DNA from: Hydrogenophaga sp. | GTDB lineage: Bacteria > Pseudomonadota > Gammaproteobacteria > Burkholderiales > Burkholderiaceae_C | Assembly (NCBI RefSeq): GCF_011772445.1 | Contig: NZ_WVZN01000036.1 | Coordinates: 18,264 to 82,263 of the forward strand | Direction: 5' to 3' | Length of the DNA stretch: 64,000 nucleotides | Part shown: positions 47,295-55,992 of the stretch, piece after piece | How positions within the stretch are numbered: the stretch's first letter is position 1 | Layout of the letters: the number at the start of each line of letters is the position of its first letter | The notes under the pieces: generated by a model | Databases searched by the model: none | What the model was told of the DNA's origin: nothing | What the model saw: the letters and a program-made list of their open reading frames with translations, nothing else | Position numbers and translations under genes: made by a program

Positions 47295-48633
47295 GCTGCG
47301 ACAGCCACTCTTCGAGGTAGTGGATGTTCGTTCCACCGGCCACGAAATTGGCATCGACCATCAGCTCGCGGTGCAGCGGGATGTTGGTCTTGATGCCCTC
47401 GACCACCGTTTCGGCCAGCGCGGTGCGCATGCGCGCCAGCGCCTGCTCACGCGTGTCGCCGTGCACGATGATCTTGCCGATCATGGAGTCGTAGTTGGGC
47501 GGCACGAAGTAGTTGTTGTAGACGTGCGAGTCGACGCGCACCCCCGGCCCACCCGGCGGGTGCCACAGGGTGATGCGGCCCGGTGAGGGCGTGAACTTGT
47601 AGGGATCCTCGGCGTTGACGCGGCATTCGATGGCGTGGCCCTTGAGCTGCACCTGGCGCTGCGTGAACGGCAGCTTCTCGCCGGCGGCCACGGCGATCTG
47701 CGTGCGCACGATGTCGATGCCGGTGATCCACTCGGTCACCGGGTGCTCCACCTGCACGCGCGTGTTCATCTCGATGAAATAGAACTCGCCGTTCTCGAAC
47801 AGGAACTCGAAGGTGCCCGCGCCGCGGTAGCCGATCTTCTTGCAGGCGGCCGCGCAGCGCTCGCCGATCTTTTCGATCAGGCGGCGTGGAATGCCGGGCG
47901 CCGGCGCTTCTTCGATGACCTTCTGGTGGCGCCGCTGCATGGAGCAGTCGCGCTCGCCCAGGTGGACGGCGTTGCCGTGCTGATCGGCCAGCACCTGGAT
48001 CTCGATGTGCCGCGGGTTCTGGAGGAACTTCTCCATGTAGACCTCGGCGTTGCCAAAGGCCGCGCCGGCCTCGGCCTTGGTGGTCTGCACGGCGTGCAGC
48101 AGCGCCGCTTCGGTGTGCACCACGCGCATGCCGCGTCCGCCGCCACCGCCTGCGGCCTTGATGATGACCGGGTAGCCCACGGCCTTGGCCGTGCGCTTGA
48201 TGACCACGGGGTCGTCGGGCAGCGCCCCATCGGAGCCGGGCACGCAGGGCACGCCCGCGCGGATCATGGCCTGCTTGGCCGAGACCTTGTCGCCCATGAG
48301 GCGGATGGAATCGGGCGTGGGTCCGATGAAGGTGAAGCCGCTGCGCTCCACGCGTTCGGCGAAGTCGGCGTTCTCGCTCAGGAAGCCGTAGCCGGGGTGG
48401 ATGGCCTCGGCGTCCGTCACCTCGGCGGCCGAGATGATGGCGGGCATGTTCAGGTAGCTCTGACCCGACTGCGCCGGACCGATGCACACCGCCTCATCGG
48501 CGAGCTTGACGTACTTGGCGTCGCGATCGGCCTCGGAATAGACCACCACCGTCTTGATGCCCATCTCGCGGCAGGCGCGCAGGATGCGCAGGGCGATCTC
48601 GCCGCGGTTGGCGATCAGGATCTTCTTGAACAT
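47284..48633 (-). CDS. accC: Biotin carboxylase subunit of acetyl-CoA carboxylase
   Basis: Carboxylates the biotin of AccB with ATP and bicarbonate, the first half reaction of fatty acid synthesis. 449 residues with the biotin carboxylase N-domain ([23 protein letters not shown]), the ATP-grasp glycine loop ([13 protein letters not shown]), [17 protein letters not shown], and the catalytic [16 protein letters not shown] region. Length is standard. Translated from accB (13-bp gap) and overlapping prmA. Confidence 0.98.
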   Translation of the reverse strand: MFKKILIANRGEIALRILRACREMGIKTVVVYSEADRDAKYVKLADEAVCIGPAQSGQSYLNMPAIISAAEVTDAEAIHPGYGFLSENADFAERVERSGFTFIGPTPDSIRLMGDKVSAKQAMIRAGVPCVPGSDGALPDDPVVIKRTAKAVGYPVIIKAAGGGGGRGMRVVHTEAALLHAVQTTKAEAGAAFGNAEVYMEKFLQNPRHIEIQVLADQHGNAVHLGERDCSMQRRHQKVIEEAPAPGIPRRLIEKIGERCAAACKKIGYRGAGTFEFLFENGEFYFIEMNTRVQVEHPVTEWITGIDIVRTQIAVAAGEKLPFTQRQVQLKGHAIECRVNAEDPYKFTPSPGRITLWHPPGGPGVRVDSHVYNNYFVPPNYDSMIGKIIVHGDTREQALARMRTALAETVVEGIKTNIPLHRELMVDANFVAGGTNIHYLEEWLSQRER

Positions 48634-48646
48634 GGGTGCGCGGCCC

Positions 48647-49111
48647 TCACTCGATCGCGAACAGCGGCTGGCCGTATTCCACGGCCTGGCCGTTCTGGAC
48701 CAGGATCTGGGTCACGGTGCCGCTCTTGTCGGCCTCGATCTCGTTGAGGATCTTCATCGCTTCGACGATGCAGATGGTGTCCCCCTCCTTCACCGTGTCC
48801 CCGACTTCGACAAAAGGCTTGGCGCCGGGGGCCGAAGCGCGGTAGAACGTGCCGACCATGGGCGACTTGACCGTGTGGCCGGCCGGCTGCGCGGGCGCGG
48901 CGGCCGCCGCAGCGGGCGACGCCACTTCCACCACCTGCGCGGCAGGCGCGGTGGGGGCCACGGGGGGCATGCTGTAGGTGATGGGGGCGGGCATCACGGC
49001 CGGCGTGGCCTTGACGATGCGGACCTTGCCCTCCGCTTCGGTGATCTCGAGCTCCGACACGTTCGATTCCGACACCAGATCGATCAGCGTCTTGAGTTTT
49101 CGCAAATCCAT
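48647..49111 (-). CDS. accB: Biotin carboxyl carrier protein of acetyl-CoA carboxylase
   Basis: A 154-residue carrier. The N-terminal dimerisation segment [20 protein letters not shown] is joined by an Ala/Pro linker (about 40-78) to the biotinyl domain, whose lysine lies in [17 protein letters not shown]. The thumb segment is present ([19 protein letters not shown]). The ATG follows GGAG. First gene of accB-accC-prmA; the leader has CCAAC and GTTGG arms that can pair (about 49117-49141), which may matter for the known autoregulation of AccB in other bacteria. Confidence 0.97.
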   Translation of the reverse strand: MDLRKLKTLIDLVSESNVSELEITEAEGKVRIVKATPAVMPAPITYSMPPVAPTAPAAQVVEVASPAAAAAAPAQPAGHTVKSPMVGTFYRASAPGAKPFVEVGDTVKEGDTICIVEAMKILNEIEADKSGTVTQILVQNGQAVEYGQPLFAIE

Positions 49112-49286
49112 GATTTCTCCAACGAAGTTCGGCGAAGTTGGTACTAAATGCTCTCAATTTCGTCGAATGGAGATGCCCCAACCGCCAAAGGGTGGGGCAG
49201 TGTACACGAAGTCACACCTGATACCAGCCCGGCAGTCCAGGCCCGAAATCAATGCAGAAGAACGCGCTTGCCGTCTGTTCAATGCA
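49112..49286. promoter_or_regulatory. accB upstream region
   Basis: 175 bp separate the tlpA-like stop from the accB start. The minus strand has TTGAGA followed by TTTAGTACC, a possible promoter for accB, and the inverted CCAAC/GTTGG arms. An imperfect dyad GCCCCA...TGGGGC lies at about 49174-49197. No gene is visible. Confidence 0.35.
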
Positions 49287-49817
49287 TCAGGCCAGTTCGG
49301 CCCATTGCGACAGGTCGGACTCGTGCACCTGGCCGATCTTGCGGTGGACCACGCGGCCATCGGCACCGAACACCACGGTGAACGGCAGGGCGCCCGTGGC
49401 GTTGCCCAGCGTTCGGCTGAGCTCGGTGCCGGCGAAGCCGGTCATGCCGACGGGAAAGGACAGCGGCAGGCGCTGGAGGAACTGGCGCACCGGCTCCACG
49501 CGATCGACCGCCAGCCCCAGCAACTGCCAGCCCTTGGGCGATTGCTTCTGGTGAAAGGCGTTGAGCAGCGGCAATTCCTCCACGCAGGGCGGGCACCAGG
49601 TGGCCCAGAAGTTCACGAGCAAGGGGCGGCCGCGCAGAGCGGCCACCGCCAGCGGGGCGCCGCCTTCGGGCGTTTCGAACGAGGTCTGCCAGAACGCGGT
49701 CTCGGCGCCATCCATCAAGGGCGCCGGGCTCAGGCGCCGCTCGGCCCACCACACCCCGGCACCGGCCGCGGCGAGCGCGACGCCACCCGCCAGCCAATGG
49801 CGACGCTGCAATTTCAT
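49287..49817 (-). CDS. TlpA/ResA-like thiol-disulfide reductase
   Basis: A 176-residue periplasmic thioredoxin-fold protein anchored by an N-terminal hydrophobic segment (HWLAGGVALAAAGAGVWW, preceded by LQRR). The active site is NFWATWCPPCVEELP and the cis-Pro region is GALPFTVVFGADGRVV. It probably keeps periplasmic cysteines reduced, for example apocytochrome c. GGAGGTGTT precedes the ATG. Between an unknown gene and accB. Confidence 0.92.
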   Translation of the reverse strand: MKLQRRHWLAGGVALAAAGAGVWWAERRLSPAPLMDGAETAFWQTSFETPEGGAPLAVAALRGRPLLVNFWATWCPPCVEELPLLNAFHQKQSPKGWQLLGLAVDRVEPVRQFLQRLPLSFPVGMTGFAGTELSRTLGNATGALPFTVVFGADGRVVHRKIGQVHESDLSQWAELA

Positions 49818-49878
49818 CGGAACACCTCCGCGCGCTGCGTTGCGGTGCAAGCGCCTTCGGGCGGCCGTGCGGCGCCCA

Positions 49879-50490
49879 TCACGCCCCCTCCCCGGCCTCG
49901 GCCGCCAGGCGCTCGCGCAGCGCGGCGGCGTCGCCGCGCGGCTTGCGCCCCTGGCTGTCGGGCTTGAGCGCGCCGCGCAGGCCGTCGAGGTCGTGCACCA
50001 GCAGGTGCATGAGAACCCACTGGCCGAGCGCTTCGCTGCGCGTGCGCACCGTGAGCGCCTCGACCGGTTCGCCGCGCCAGCCCGTGCCCGTTCCGGGGTG
50101 GTAGTCCACGCGGTGGTCGATCAGGGCCCATTCGGCCTGCTTGGGGTCGTCGCAGAAGAGGTGCATGTGAAGGTCGCTGTGGCGCGTGGCCGTGCCATGC
50201 CAGGCGGCGCCACCCAGGTGCGGGCGGAAGACCTGGAGTCGATCCATCCAGACCAGCGCCAGTTCCCGCAGCGCGCGCAGCTCGGCGGGCTGGGTGTCGG
50301 CGCAGAACACGGCGATGTGCTCGCGCACGGCGGCTTCCAGCGTGTCGTTGTCGGGCAGCGGGGTGCGGGCAGGCAGGCCCAGCTGGCGGATGGCGGCGCG
50401 CTTGGCCGCGGCGTAGTCCTGGCCTTCGTCGACCACCAGGCGCGCGGCCACGGCGGCGATCTCGGCGGCGGTGTCGTCTCGCGAGAGCAT
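49879..50490 (-). CDS. Conserved protein of unknown function next to mpl (nucleotidyltransferase-like motif)
   Basis: A 203-residue cytoplasmic protein. I recognise it as a conserved betaproteobacterial neighbour of mpl; databases often call it UDP-N-acetylmuramate-alanine ligase, which the sequence does not support (no ligase ATP site). HGTATRHSDLHMHLFCDDPKQAEWALIDHRVDY loosely recalls the GS-x-RG-x-SD motif of nucleotidyltransferase folds. The ATG lies 6 nt after a minus-strand CACAAT (50497-50502). Divergent from mpl, so a cell-wall-recycling link is possible but unproven. Confidence 0.75.
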   Translation of the reverse strand: MLSRDDTAAEIAAVAARLVVDEGQDYAAAKRAAIRQLGLPARTPLPDNDTLEAAVREHIAVFCADTQPAELRALRELALVWMDRLQVFRPHLGGAAWHGTATRHSDLHMHLFCDDPKQAEWALIDHRVDYHPGTGTGWRGEPVEALTVRTRSEALGQWVLMHLLVHDLDGLRGALKPDSQGRKPRGDAAALRERLAAEAGEGA

Positions 50491-50544
50491 CCCGGGATTG
50501 TGCCCCGTGGGCGATGCCTGCCGGGCGGGCACTGCCCACGTCCC

Positions 50545-50556
50545 TAGAATCCGCGC
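50545..50556 (+). promoter_or_regulatory. mpl promoter, -10 box 6 nt before the start
   Basis: TAGAAT (50545-50550) is followed by CCGCGC and the mpl ATG. Transcription from this box would begin at or next to the A of the ATG, and there is no ribosome binding site. Confidence 0.55.
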
Positions 50557-51942
50557 ATGCATATTCATATCCTGGGCATCTGCGGCACCTTCATGGGCGG
50601 TGTCGCGGCCCTGGCCCGCGAGGCGGGTCACCGCGTGACGGGCTGCGACGCCGGCGTCTACCCGCCCATGAGCGACCAGCTCCGCGCCCTTGGCATCGAC
50701 CTCATCGAGGGTTTCGATGCGGACCAGATGGCGCTCAAGCCCGACGTCTGGGTCATCGGCAACGTGGTCAGCCGCGCGCGACTGCCCGACGGCACGCCCA
50801 AGTTCCCGCTGATGGAAGCCATCCTGGAGGCCGGCGCACCCTACACCAGCGGCCCGCAGTGGCTGGCCGAGCACGTGCTGCAGGGCCGTCATGTGCTGGC
50901 CGTGGCCGGCACGCACGGCAAGACGACCACCACCTCGATGCTGACGTGGATCCTGGAAGCTTGTGGCCAGAAGCCCGGCTTTCTCGTGGGCGGCGTGCCC
51001 ATGAACTTCGGGCTTTCAGCCCGGCTGGGCCAGGGCAAGGCCTTCGTTATCGAAGCAGACGAGTACGACACCGCCTTCTTCGACAAGCGCCCCAAGTTCG
51101 TGCACTACCGCCCGCGCACGGCCGTGCTGAACAACCTCGAGTTCGACCACGCCGACATCTTCGACGACCTCAAGGCCATCGAGCGGCAGTTCCACCACCT
51201 GGTGCGCACCGTGCCCGGCAGCGGCCGCGTGGTGGTCAACGGGCTGGAGGACAGCCTGGAGCGTGTGCTGCACCAAGGCTGCTGGAGCGAGGTTCGCAGC
51301 TTCGGCGCGGCCGTGAGCGACTTCACTGCCCAGGGCGAACCGCACGATTTCGACGTGCTGGTGCGTGGTCAGGCCATGGGCCATGTGCGCTGGGCGCTCA
51401 GCGGCGTGCACAACCAGCTCAATGCGCTGGCGGCCATCGCGGCGGCCGACCACCTGGGCGTGCCGCCCGCCGAGGCCGCGCAGGCCCTGGCGCGTTTCGA
51501 GAACGTGCGCCGCCGCATGGAGCTGCGCGGCGTCGTGCCGCGCGCGGGCGGCGACATCACCGTCTACGACGACTTCGCCCACCACCCCACGGCCATCCGC
51601 ACCACGCTCGATGGCCTGGCGCGCCGGCTCGGCCAGCCGCGCGGGCGCATCCTCGCGGTGTTCGAGCCGCGCAGCAACACCATGAAACTGGGCACGATGA
51701 AAGCACAACTGCCCTGGAGCCTGGAGAACGCCGACCTGGCCTTCTGCCACTCGGGCGGGCTCGACTGGGACGCCGCGGAGGCGCTGGCGCCCATGGGCGC
51801 GCGCGCGGTGGTGGGCGCGAACATCGAGACGGTGGTGAACCAGGTGACGCAGGCCGCGCGGGCCGGCGACCACATCGTGTGCATGAGCAACGGCGGCTTC
51901 GGCGGCATCCACGAGCGCCTGCTCAAGGCGCTGGCCGGCTGA
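50557..51942 (+). CDS. mpl: UDP-N-acetylmuramate:L-alanyl-gamma-D-glutamyl-meso-diaminopimelate ligase
   Basis: Recycles murein tripeptide by joining it to UDP-MurNAc in the cytoplasm. 461 residues with the Mur ligase layout: nucleotide-binding start HIHILGICGTFMGGVAALARE, ATP loop VAGTHGKTTTTSML, IEADEYDTAFFDKRPKF, NNLEFDHADIF, and the C-domain VYDDFAHHPTAIRTTL and FEPRSNTMKLG. These distinguish Mpl from MurC. Works in the same recycling route as ampD (38204-38836). Confidence 0.96.
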   Translation: MHIHILGICGTFMGGVAALAREAGHRVTGCDAGVYPPMSDQLRALGIDLIEGFDADQMALKPDVWVIGNVVSRARLPDGTPKFPLMEAILEAGAPYTSGPQWLAEHVLQGRHVLAVAGTHGKTTTTSMLTWILEACGQKPGFLVGGVPMNFGLSARLGQGKAFVIEADEYDTAFFDKRPKFVHYRPRTAVLNNLEFDHADIFDDLKAIERQFHHLVRTVPGSGRVVVNGLEDSLERVLHQGCWSEVRSFGAAVSDFTAQGEPHDFDVLVRGQAMGHVRWALSGVHNQLNALAAIAAADHLGVPPAEAAQALARFENVRRRMELRGVVPRAGGDITVYDDFAHHPTAIRTTLDGLARRLGQPRGRILAVFEPRSNTMKLGTMKAQLPWSLENADLAFCHSGGLDWDAAEALAPMGARAVVGANIETVVNQVTQAARAGDHIVCMSNGGFGGIHERLLKALAG

Positions 51943-51951
51943 TTCAATACT

Positions 51952-52272
51952 TCAATAACTCAGCGACTGGGCCGGCACGTCCACGGTGACGATGGGCTTG
52001 GCCAGCGCCGCGCTGGCCGCGCGCGCGAAGGCCAGGGCCCAGTCGCGGTGCGCCGCGTCCTGGAAGCGCGGCTGGCCCGCGGCCTGCGCGATGCACAGGA
52101 TCTTGTCGGCCGTGAGTACCTTGCCCGTGAGGCGGATCGGCTCGCAGCCCATCTGCGTGAACTGCTCGTCGAGCCAGTGCCGCGCCTGATCGTGCGGCAT
52201 GGGCTGCACCTCTTCCAGGTCGATGCGGTAGGTGGCGGGCTCGCCCCAGGTGACGATGACTTGGCTGCGCAT
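51952..52272 (-). CDS. Hypothetical protein
   Basis: A 106-residue protein I do not recognise. It is soluble, with no signal peptide or membrane segment. Visible patterns are YRIDLEEVQPMPHDQARHWLDEQF, a Cys in MGCEPIRL, and AALAKPIVTVDVPAQSLSY at the end. GGAGA lies before the ATG and a minus-strand CACAAT at 52305-52310 could be its -10. It converges with mpl, with nine bases between the stops, and follows aroG on the same strand behind a strong hairpin. Confidence 0.6.
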   Translation of the reverse strand: MRSQVIVTWGEPATYRIDLEEVQPMPHDQARHWLDEQFTQMGCEPIRLTGKVLTADKILCIAQAAGQPRFQDAAHRDWALAFARAASAALAKPIVTVDVPAQSLSY

Positions 52273-52307
52273 GGGTGTGTCTCCGCGAGGCTGGTTGTCG
52301 GGCCATT

Positions 52308-52332
52308 GTGCCGCGCCCACCGGGCGCGGCAC
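52308..52332. terminator. Perfect hairpin after aroG
   Basis: GTGCCGCGCCC (52308-52318), loop ACC, GGGCGCGGCAC (52322-52332) is an 11-bp perfect stem, 19 bases past the aroG stop. There is no U-tract. It overlaps the putative -10 of the next gene. Confidence 0.5.
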
Positions 52333-52351
52333 CGCGGAAAACCCTCCTCGC

Positions 52352-53479
52352 TCAGCGGCGGCGCGCGGCCTCAACCGACTGCGACAGGATCTCCAGCGCC
52401 TGCACCGAATCGCTCCAGCCCAGGCAGGCGTCGGTGATGCTCTGGCCGTACCGCAGCGCGGCGGGGTCGTCCTTGCCCGGGGTGAACTTCTGCGCGCCGG
52501 CCTCGATGTGGCTCTCGATCATCACACCGAAGATCGACTTCGAACCACCCGCGATCTGCGCGCCCACGTCGCGCGCCACATCGATCTGCTTCTCATGCTG
52601 CTTGCTGCTGTTGGCGTGGCTGAAGTCGATCATGAGGCGCGGCACCTGCTTGGCCGCTTCCAGGTCCTTCACGGCGGCGGCCACGCTGTCGGCGTCGTAG
52701 TTGGGCGCCTTGCCGCCGCGCAGGATCACGTGGCAGTCCTTGTTGCCCTTGGTCTGCACGATGGCGACCTGGCCGTTCTTGTGCACCGACAGGAAGTGGT
52801 GCCCACGGCCCGCCGCCTGGATGGCGTCGGTGGCGATCTTGATGTTGCCGTCGGTGCCGTTCTTGAAGCCGACGGGCATCGACAGGCCGGAGGCCAGCTC
52901 GCGGTGGACCTGGCTCTCGGTGGTGCGCGCGCCGATGGCGCCCCAGCTGATGAGGTCAGCGATGTACTGCGGGGAGATCACGTCGAGGAACTCGCTGCCC
53001 GCCGGCAGGCCCTGGCGGTTGATCTCGATGAGCAACTGGCGCGCGATGCGCAGGCCCTCGTCGATGCGGAAGCTCTCGTCGAGGTAGGGGTCGTTGATGA
53101 GGCCCTTCCAGCCCACCGTGGTGCGCGGCTTCTCGAAGTAGACGCGCATCACGATCTCCAGCGTGTCGGCGTACTGTTCGCGCAGCGGCTTCAGGCGCCG
53201 GGCGTAGTCCAGGGCGGCGCCGGGATCGTGGATGGAGCAGGGGCCGATCACCACGAGCAGCCGATCGTCCTTGCCGTGCAGGATGCGGTGGATGCGCTGG
53301 CGCGTCTGGCTGATCAAGGCCTCCGTCGCCGTGCCGGCGATGGGGAAGAAGCGGATGAGGTGTTCGGGCGGCGGAAGCACGGTGATGTCCTGAATGCGTT
53401 GGTCGTCGGTCTCGCTGGTCTTGTCGAGAGGACGCGCATACCAGGCGTCGCTGGCGGCATTGGTGGCTTTGGCGTTCAT
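52352..53479 (-). CDS. aroG: 3-deoxy-7-phosphoheptulonate (DAHP) synthase, class I
   Basis: First enzyme of the shikimate pathway, condensing PEP and erythrose 4-phosphate. 375 residues of the AroFGH type: LLVVIGPCSIHDPGAALDYA, MRVYFEKPRTTVGWKGLINDP, GARTTESQVHRELASGLSMPVGFKNGTDG, CHVILRGGKAPNYD, MIDFSHANSSKQ and GVMIESHIEAG. Metal ligands Cys, His, Glu and Asp are in place. The start at 53479 follows CAGGAGCACCTG. Which aromatic amino acid inhibits the enzyme cannot be told safely. A leader peptide and terminator upstream show attenuation control by Phe, Tyr and Trp supply. Confidence 0.96.
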   Translation of the reverse strand: MNAKATNAASDAWYARPLDKTSETDDQRIQDITVLPPPEHLIRFFPIAGTATEALISQTRQRIHRILHGKDDRLLVVIGPCSIHDPGAALDYARRLKPLREQYADTLEIVMRVYFEKPRTTVGWKGLINDPYLDESFRIDEGLRIARQLLIEINRQGLPAGSEFLDVISPQYIADLISWGAIGARTTESQVHRELASGLSMPVGFKNGTDGNIKIATDAIQAAGRGHHFLSVHKNGQVAIVQTKGNKDCHVILRGGKAPNYDADSVAAAVKDLEAAKQVPRLMIDFSHANSSKQHEKQIDVARDVGAQIAGGSKSIFGVMIESHIEAGAQKFTPGKDDPAALRYGQSITDACLGWSDSVQALEILSQSVEAARRR

Positions 53480-53523
53480 CAGGTGCTCCTGGTGGGGGGG
53501 TCTAGGGGAAAACGGTGAGGGCG

Positions 53524-53558
53524 AAAAAAAACCGCCGGGCTTGAGGCTCCGGCGGTTT
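53524..53558 (-). terminator. Attenuator terminator upstream of aroG
   Basis: On the minus strand AAACCGCCGG (53558-53549), a short loop, CCGGCGG (ending about 53532) and eight T. It lies 45 bases before the aroG ATG and after a leader peptide, so it would cut transcription short before aroG. Its 5' arm CCGCCGG can pair instead with CCGGCGG inside the leader (53600-53606), forming an antiterminator. Confidence 0.85.
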
Positions 53559-53580
53559 GTGTTCGAGATGCTTGGCGCGC

Positions 53581-53655
53581 TTACGTCTTCGCCTCTCGTC
53601 CGCCGGGGACAGAGAACCAAAAGTAAAAGGCGAAGTAAACGGCGCGCGAGGGCAT
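53581..53655 (-). CDS. aroG leader peptide, rich in Phe, Tyr and Trp codons
   Basis: A 24-residue frame, ATG to TAA, whose residues 7-14 read YFAFYFWF (codons TAC TTC GCC TTT TAC TTT TGG TTC): seven aromatic residues in eight. All three aromatic amino acids are represented, matching the three end products of the pathway begun by AroG. Two TTT codons are unusual in so G+C-rich a genome. Segment CTTCGCCT (53635-53628), at the first aromatic codons, pairs perfectly with AGGCGAAG (53594-53587) near the stop. Between them CCCCGGCGG can pair with the terminator 5' arm. A ribosome stalled at residues 7-14 breaks the first pairing and allows antitermination. The start has no ribosome binding site and lies 7 nt after a -10 box. 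Confidence 0.85.
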   Translation of the reverse strand: MPSRAVYFAFYFWFSVPGGREAKT

Positions 53656-53662
53656 GGGGCGC

Positions 53663-53682
53663 AATGTAGCACAGGGCCTGTG
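53663..53682 (-). promoter_or_regulatory. aroG promoter with adjoining palindrome
   Basis: On the minus strand TGC TACATT is an extended -10 (TACATT at 53668-53663). It directly follows the 13-bp palindrome CACAGGCCCTGTG (53682-53670), in the -35/-10 spacer, where a repressor could bind. It is not a TyrR-type box. The expected start point is 53656-53655, the A of the leader ATG. Confidence 0.6.
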
Positions 53683-53693
53683 ACGAACCGGCG

Positions 53694-55037
53694 TCAGGCC
53701 ACCCAGCCGGTGGTTTTGAGCAACACCCCCAGCGCGCCGCAGGCCGCGATCACCGGGATGACACCCAGCTTGAACCGCACCAGTGCCAGCGCCGCCAGCG
53801 CCGCAATGGCCAGCGCCGCGACATCCACCGGCCCGCCCGGCACGGGCCGCGCGATGTGGGCCAGGAAGAACACACCCAGGCTCGCGATCACGCCCACCAC
53901 CGCCGCCGAGATGCCGGTGAGCGGCGCGGTGAAATGCATCTGGCCGTGCGTGCTCTCCACCAGCGGGCCACCCGCCAGGATGAACACGAACGAGGGCAGG
54001 AAGGTGAACCAGGTGACCACCGTGGCCGCCAGCGCCGCGCCCCAGAAACGGGCGTCCAGGCCCAGCACCTCGGTGTGCCAGCCACCGAGGAAGCCGACGA
54101 AGGCGACGACCATGATCAGTGGCCCCGGCGTGGTCTCACCCAGCGCCAGCCCGTCGATCATCTGCGGCCCGCTGAGCCAGCCGTGCTGCAGCACCGCGCC
54201 CTGGTACACGTACGGCAACACCGCGTAGGCGCCGCCAAAGGTGAGCAGCGCCGCCTTGGAGAAGAACAGGCCCATGGTGGACAGCACCCCCTGCGCGCCC
54301 TGCCAGGCGAGCAGCGCGGCCATGGGCGCCGCCCACAGCATGCCGCCCACCAGCAGCACACGCGCCAGCCGGCCGCGCGAGAAGCGCGCGTGCGCCGGCG
54401 GAGGGGTGTGGTCGTCAATGAGCGCCGGCGCGTGAGTCGCCGCGGCGGCGGCGTGGCCGCTGGCGGGCAGGAACTGCGCGGGCGCGAGCCGCCCCCCCAG
54501 CCAGCCCAGCGCCAGCGCCGACAGCACCACCAGCGGGAACGGCAGCTGGAGCACCGCGATCGCGATGAAGCTGCCGATGGCCAGGGCCCACAGCCAGGGC
54601 GCGCGGCGCGGCGAGCGCAGCACCTTGCCGCCGATGCGCCACACCGCCTGCACCACGATGGCCGCCACGGCGGGCTTGATGCCATAGAGCACACCCGCCA
54701 CCCAGCCCACGTGGCCATAGACGAGGTAGGCCCAGCTCAAGCCGATGAGCAGCAGCAGCGAGGGCAGCACGAACAGCACACCGGCCGCGATGCCACCCCA
54801 GGTGCGGTGCAGCAGCCAGCCGATGTAGGTGGCGAGCTGCTGGGCCTCCGGGCCGGGCAGCAGCATGCAGTAGTTGAGCGCGTGCAGGAAACGCCGCTCG
54901 CTGATCCAGCGGCGCTGCTCCACGAGTTCGCGGTGCATCACCGCGATCTGCCCCGCCGGGCCGCCGAAGCTGATGAAGCCGAGCTTGAGCCAGAAGCGCA
55001 GGGCTTCGCCGAAGGACACGGTACGGGCATCGCTCAC
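53694..55037 (-). CDS. chrA: Chromate efflux transporter ChrA
   Basis: A 447-residue inner-membrane protein with two homologous CHR domains (about 8-190 and 240-440), the long-chain ChrA type. Domain 1 has [26 protein letters not shown] and [18 protein letters not shown]; domain 2 has [37 protein letters not shown]. ChrA extrudes chromate by chemiosmotic antiport. The GTG at 55037 overlaps the stop of the upstream ChrB-like gene (GTGA), so the two are coupled. Confidence 0.95.
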   Translation of the reverse strand: MSDARTVSFGEALRFWLKLGFISFGGPAGQIAVMHRELVEQRRWISERRFLHALNYCMLLPGPEAQQLATYIGWLLHRTWGGIAAGVLFVLPSLLLLIGLSWAYLVYGHVGWVAGVLYGIKPAVAAIVVQAVWRIGGKVLRSPRRAPWLWALAIGSFIAIAVLQLPFPLVVLSALALGWLGGRLAPAQFLPASGHAAAAATHAPALIDDHTPPPAHARFSRGRLARVLLVGGMLWAAPMAALLAWQGAQGVLSTMGLFFSKAALLTFGGAYAVLPYVYQGAVLQHGWLSGPQMIDGLALGETTPGPLIMVVAFVGFLGGWHTEVLGLDARFWGAALAATVVTWFTFLPSFVFILAGGPLVESTHGQMHFTAPLTGISAAVVGVIASLGVFFLAHIARPVPGGPVDVAALAIAALAALALVRFKLGVIPVIAACGALGVLLKTTGWVA

Positions 55038-55870
55038 GCGGGCCTCCAGGTATGGGTTTCGTTGTCGCGGCGCTGCTCGGCCGCGCACCAGGCGTACAGG
55101 GCGTCGTAGACCGGCACACCGGCAGCCAGCAGGGCGTGGTCGTCGCCCTCGTGCAGGCGTGCCAGGCCGAGCGAGACGGCCAGCAGGCCGGCGCTGACGG
55201 GATCGAGGTCGAGCCGGTCGGTGTCGGCACCGCGCACGATGGTGGCGAGCCGGTCGAGCGCGGGCAGTTGCAGGCCGAAGGCATCGATCAAGGCGTCGAA
55301 ACTGCAGCGCTCGCCCACGTGGGTGATGGGCGCGCCGGGAATATCGAACGCCACCGCACCCAGGGCCTGCGCGCGCGCCAGCACCTCGGCCGTGGGTGCG
55401 AAGTGGAACTCGGCCAGCGGGTCGATGAAGCGGCGCACCAGCCAGGGACAGGCGATGCGGTCGATGCGGGGGCGTTCGCGCGTGATCCAGCGACTCGGTG
55501 CTTCACCGCTCACGCCGAGATCGCGCCGCTGGCGCAACACGGGCAAGGGTTCGGCGCGCACGCGGCCAATGAAGGCGCTGCCATCGACCCCGGGCTCGCC
55601 ACCGTCGATGCCGCCTTCCAGCGCCCAGGCCCGGCGGCCGGCCGCGCGCAGCTCGCGCGCCGCGCGCTGGCTCACCTCGTGGCCATGCACGCAGTACACG
55701 ATCACTTCGCGGTCGGCATCGTCTGGCGGGAGGGTGCGCAGCGCACCCGCCACCCGATGGGTACTGGCGTCGAAGCGTTCGGGGCGGCGCACATCCAGGA
55801 TCCAGGGCGCGCCAGCGTGGCCCAGGCGCGCGGCCAGGGCTGTGCGTGAAATGAAAAGATCGTCGTCCAT
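55034..55870 (-). CDS. Rhodanese/ChrB-domain chromate resistance protein
   Basis: A 278-residue fusion. Residues about 15-100 are a rhodanese-like domain ([37 protein letters not shown] with the persulfide Cys in YCVHGHE). From about 125 it is a ChrB C-terminal domain ([51 protein letters not shown]). ChrB regulates or aids chromate resistance; here a sulfurtransferase-like part replaces the usual ChrB N-domain, so it may act as a redox enzyme rather than a repressor. It has GGAG before the ATG and is co-transcribed with chrA. Confidence 0.88.
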   Translation of the reverse strand: MDDDLFISRTALAARLGHAGAPWILDVRRPERFDASTHRVAGALRTLPPDDADREVIVYCVHGHEVSQRAARELRAAGRRAWALEGGIDGGEPGVDGSAFIGRVRAEPLPVLRQRRDLGVSGEAPSRWITRERPRIDRIACPWLVRRFIDPLAEFHFAPTAEVLARAQALGAVAFDIPGAPITHVGERCSFDALIDAFGLQLPALDRLATIVRGADTDRLDLDPVSAGLLAVSLGLARLHEGDDHALLAAGVPVYDALYAWCAAEQRRDNETHTWRPA

Positions 55871-55960
55871 GACAGGCTCCGTGAAGGGCTGTTCAGCGCT
55901 TGGACGACGTGTCTTGGCCCGGTGCGGGCCGCGGGAGGCTGTGGTCCCGAGGGGCGCAGT

Positions 55961-55987
55961 GTAGCGCCGCTTGACCGGCGGCGCTAC
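55961..55987. terminator. Perfect hairpin after tldD
   Basis: GTAGCGCCGC (55961-55970), 7-nt loop, GCGGCGCTAC (55978-55987): a 10-bp stem just past the tldD stop, without U-tract. It is the only strong structure in the 122-bp gap to the ChrB-like gene. Confidence 0.5.
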
Positions 55988-55992
55988 CGGGA

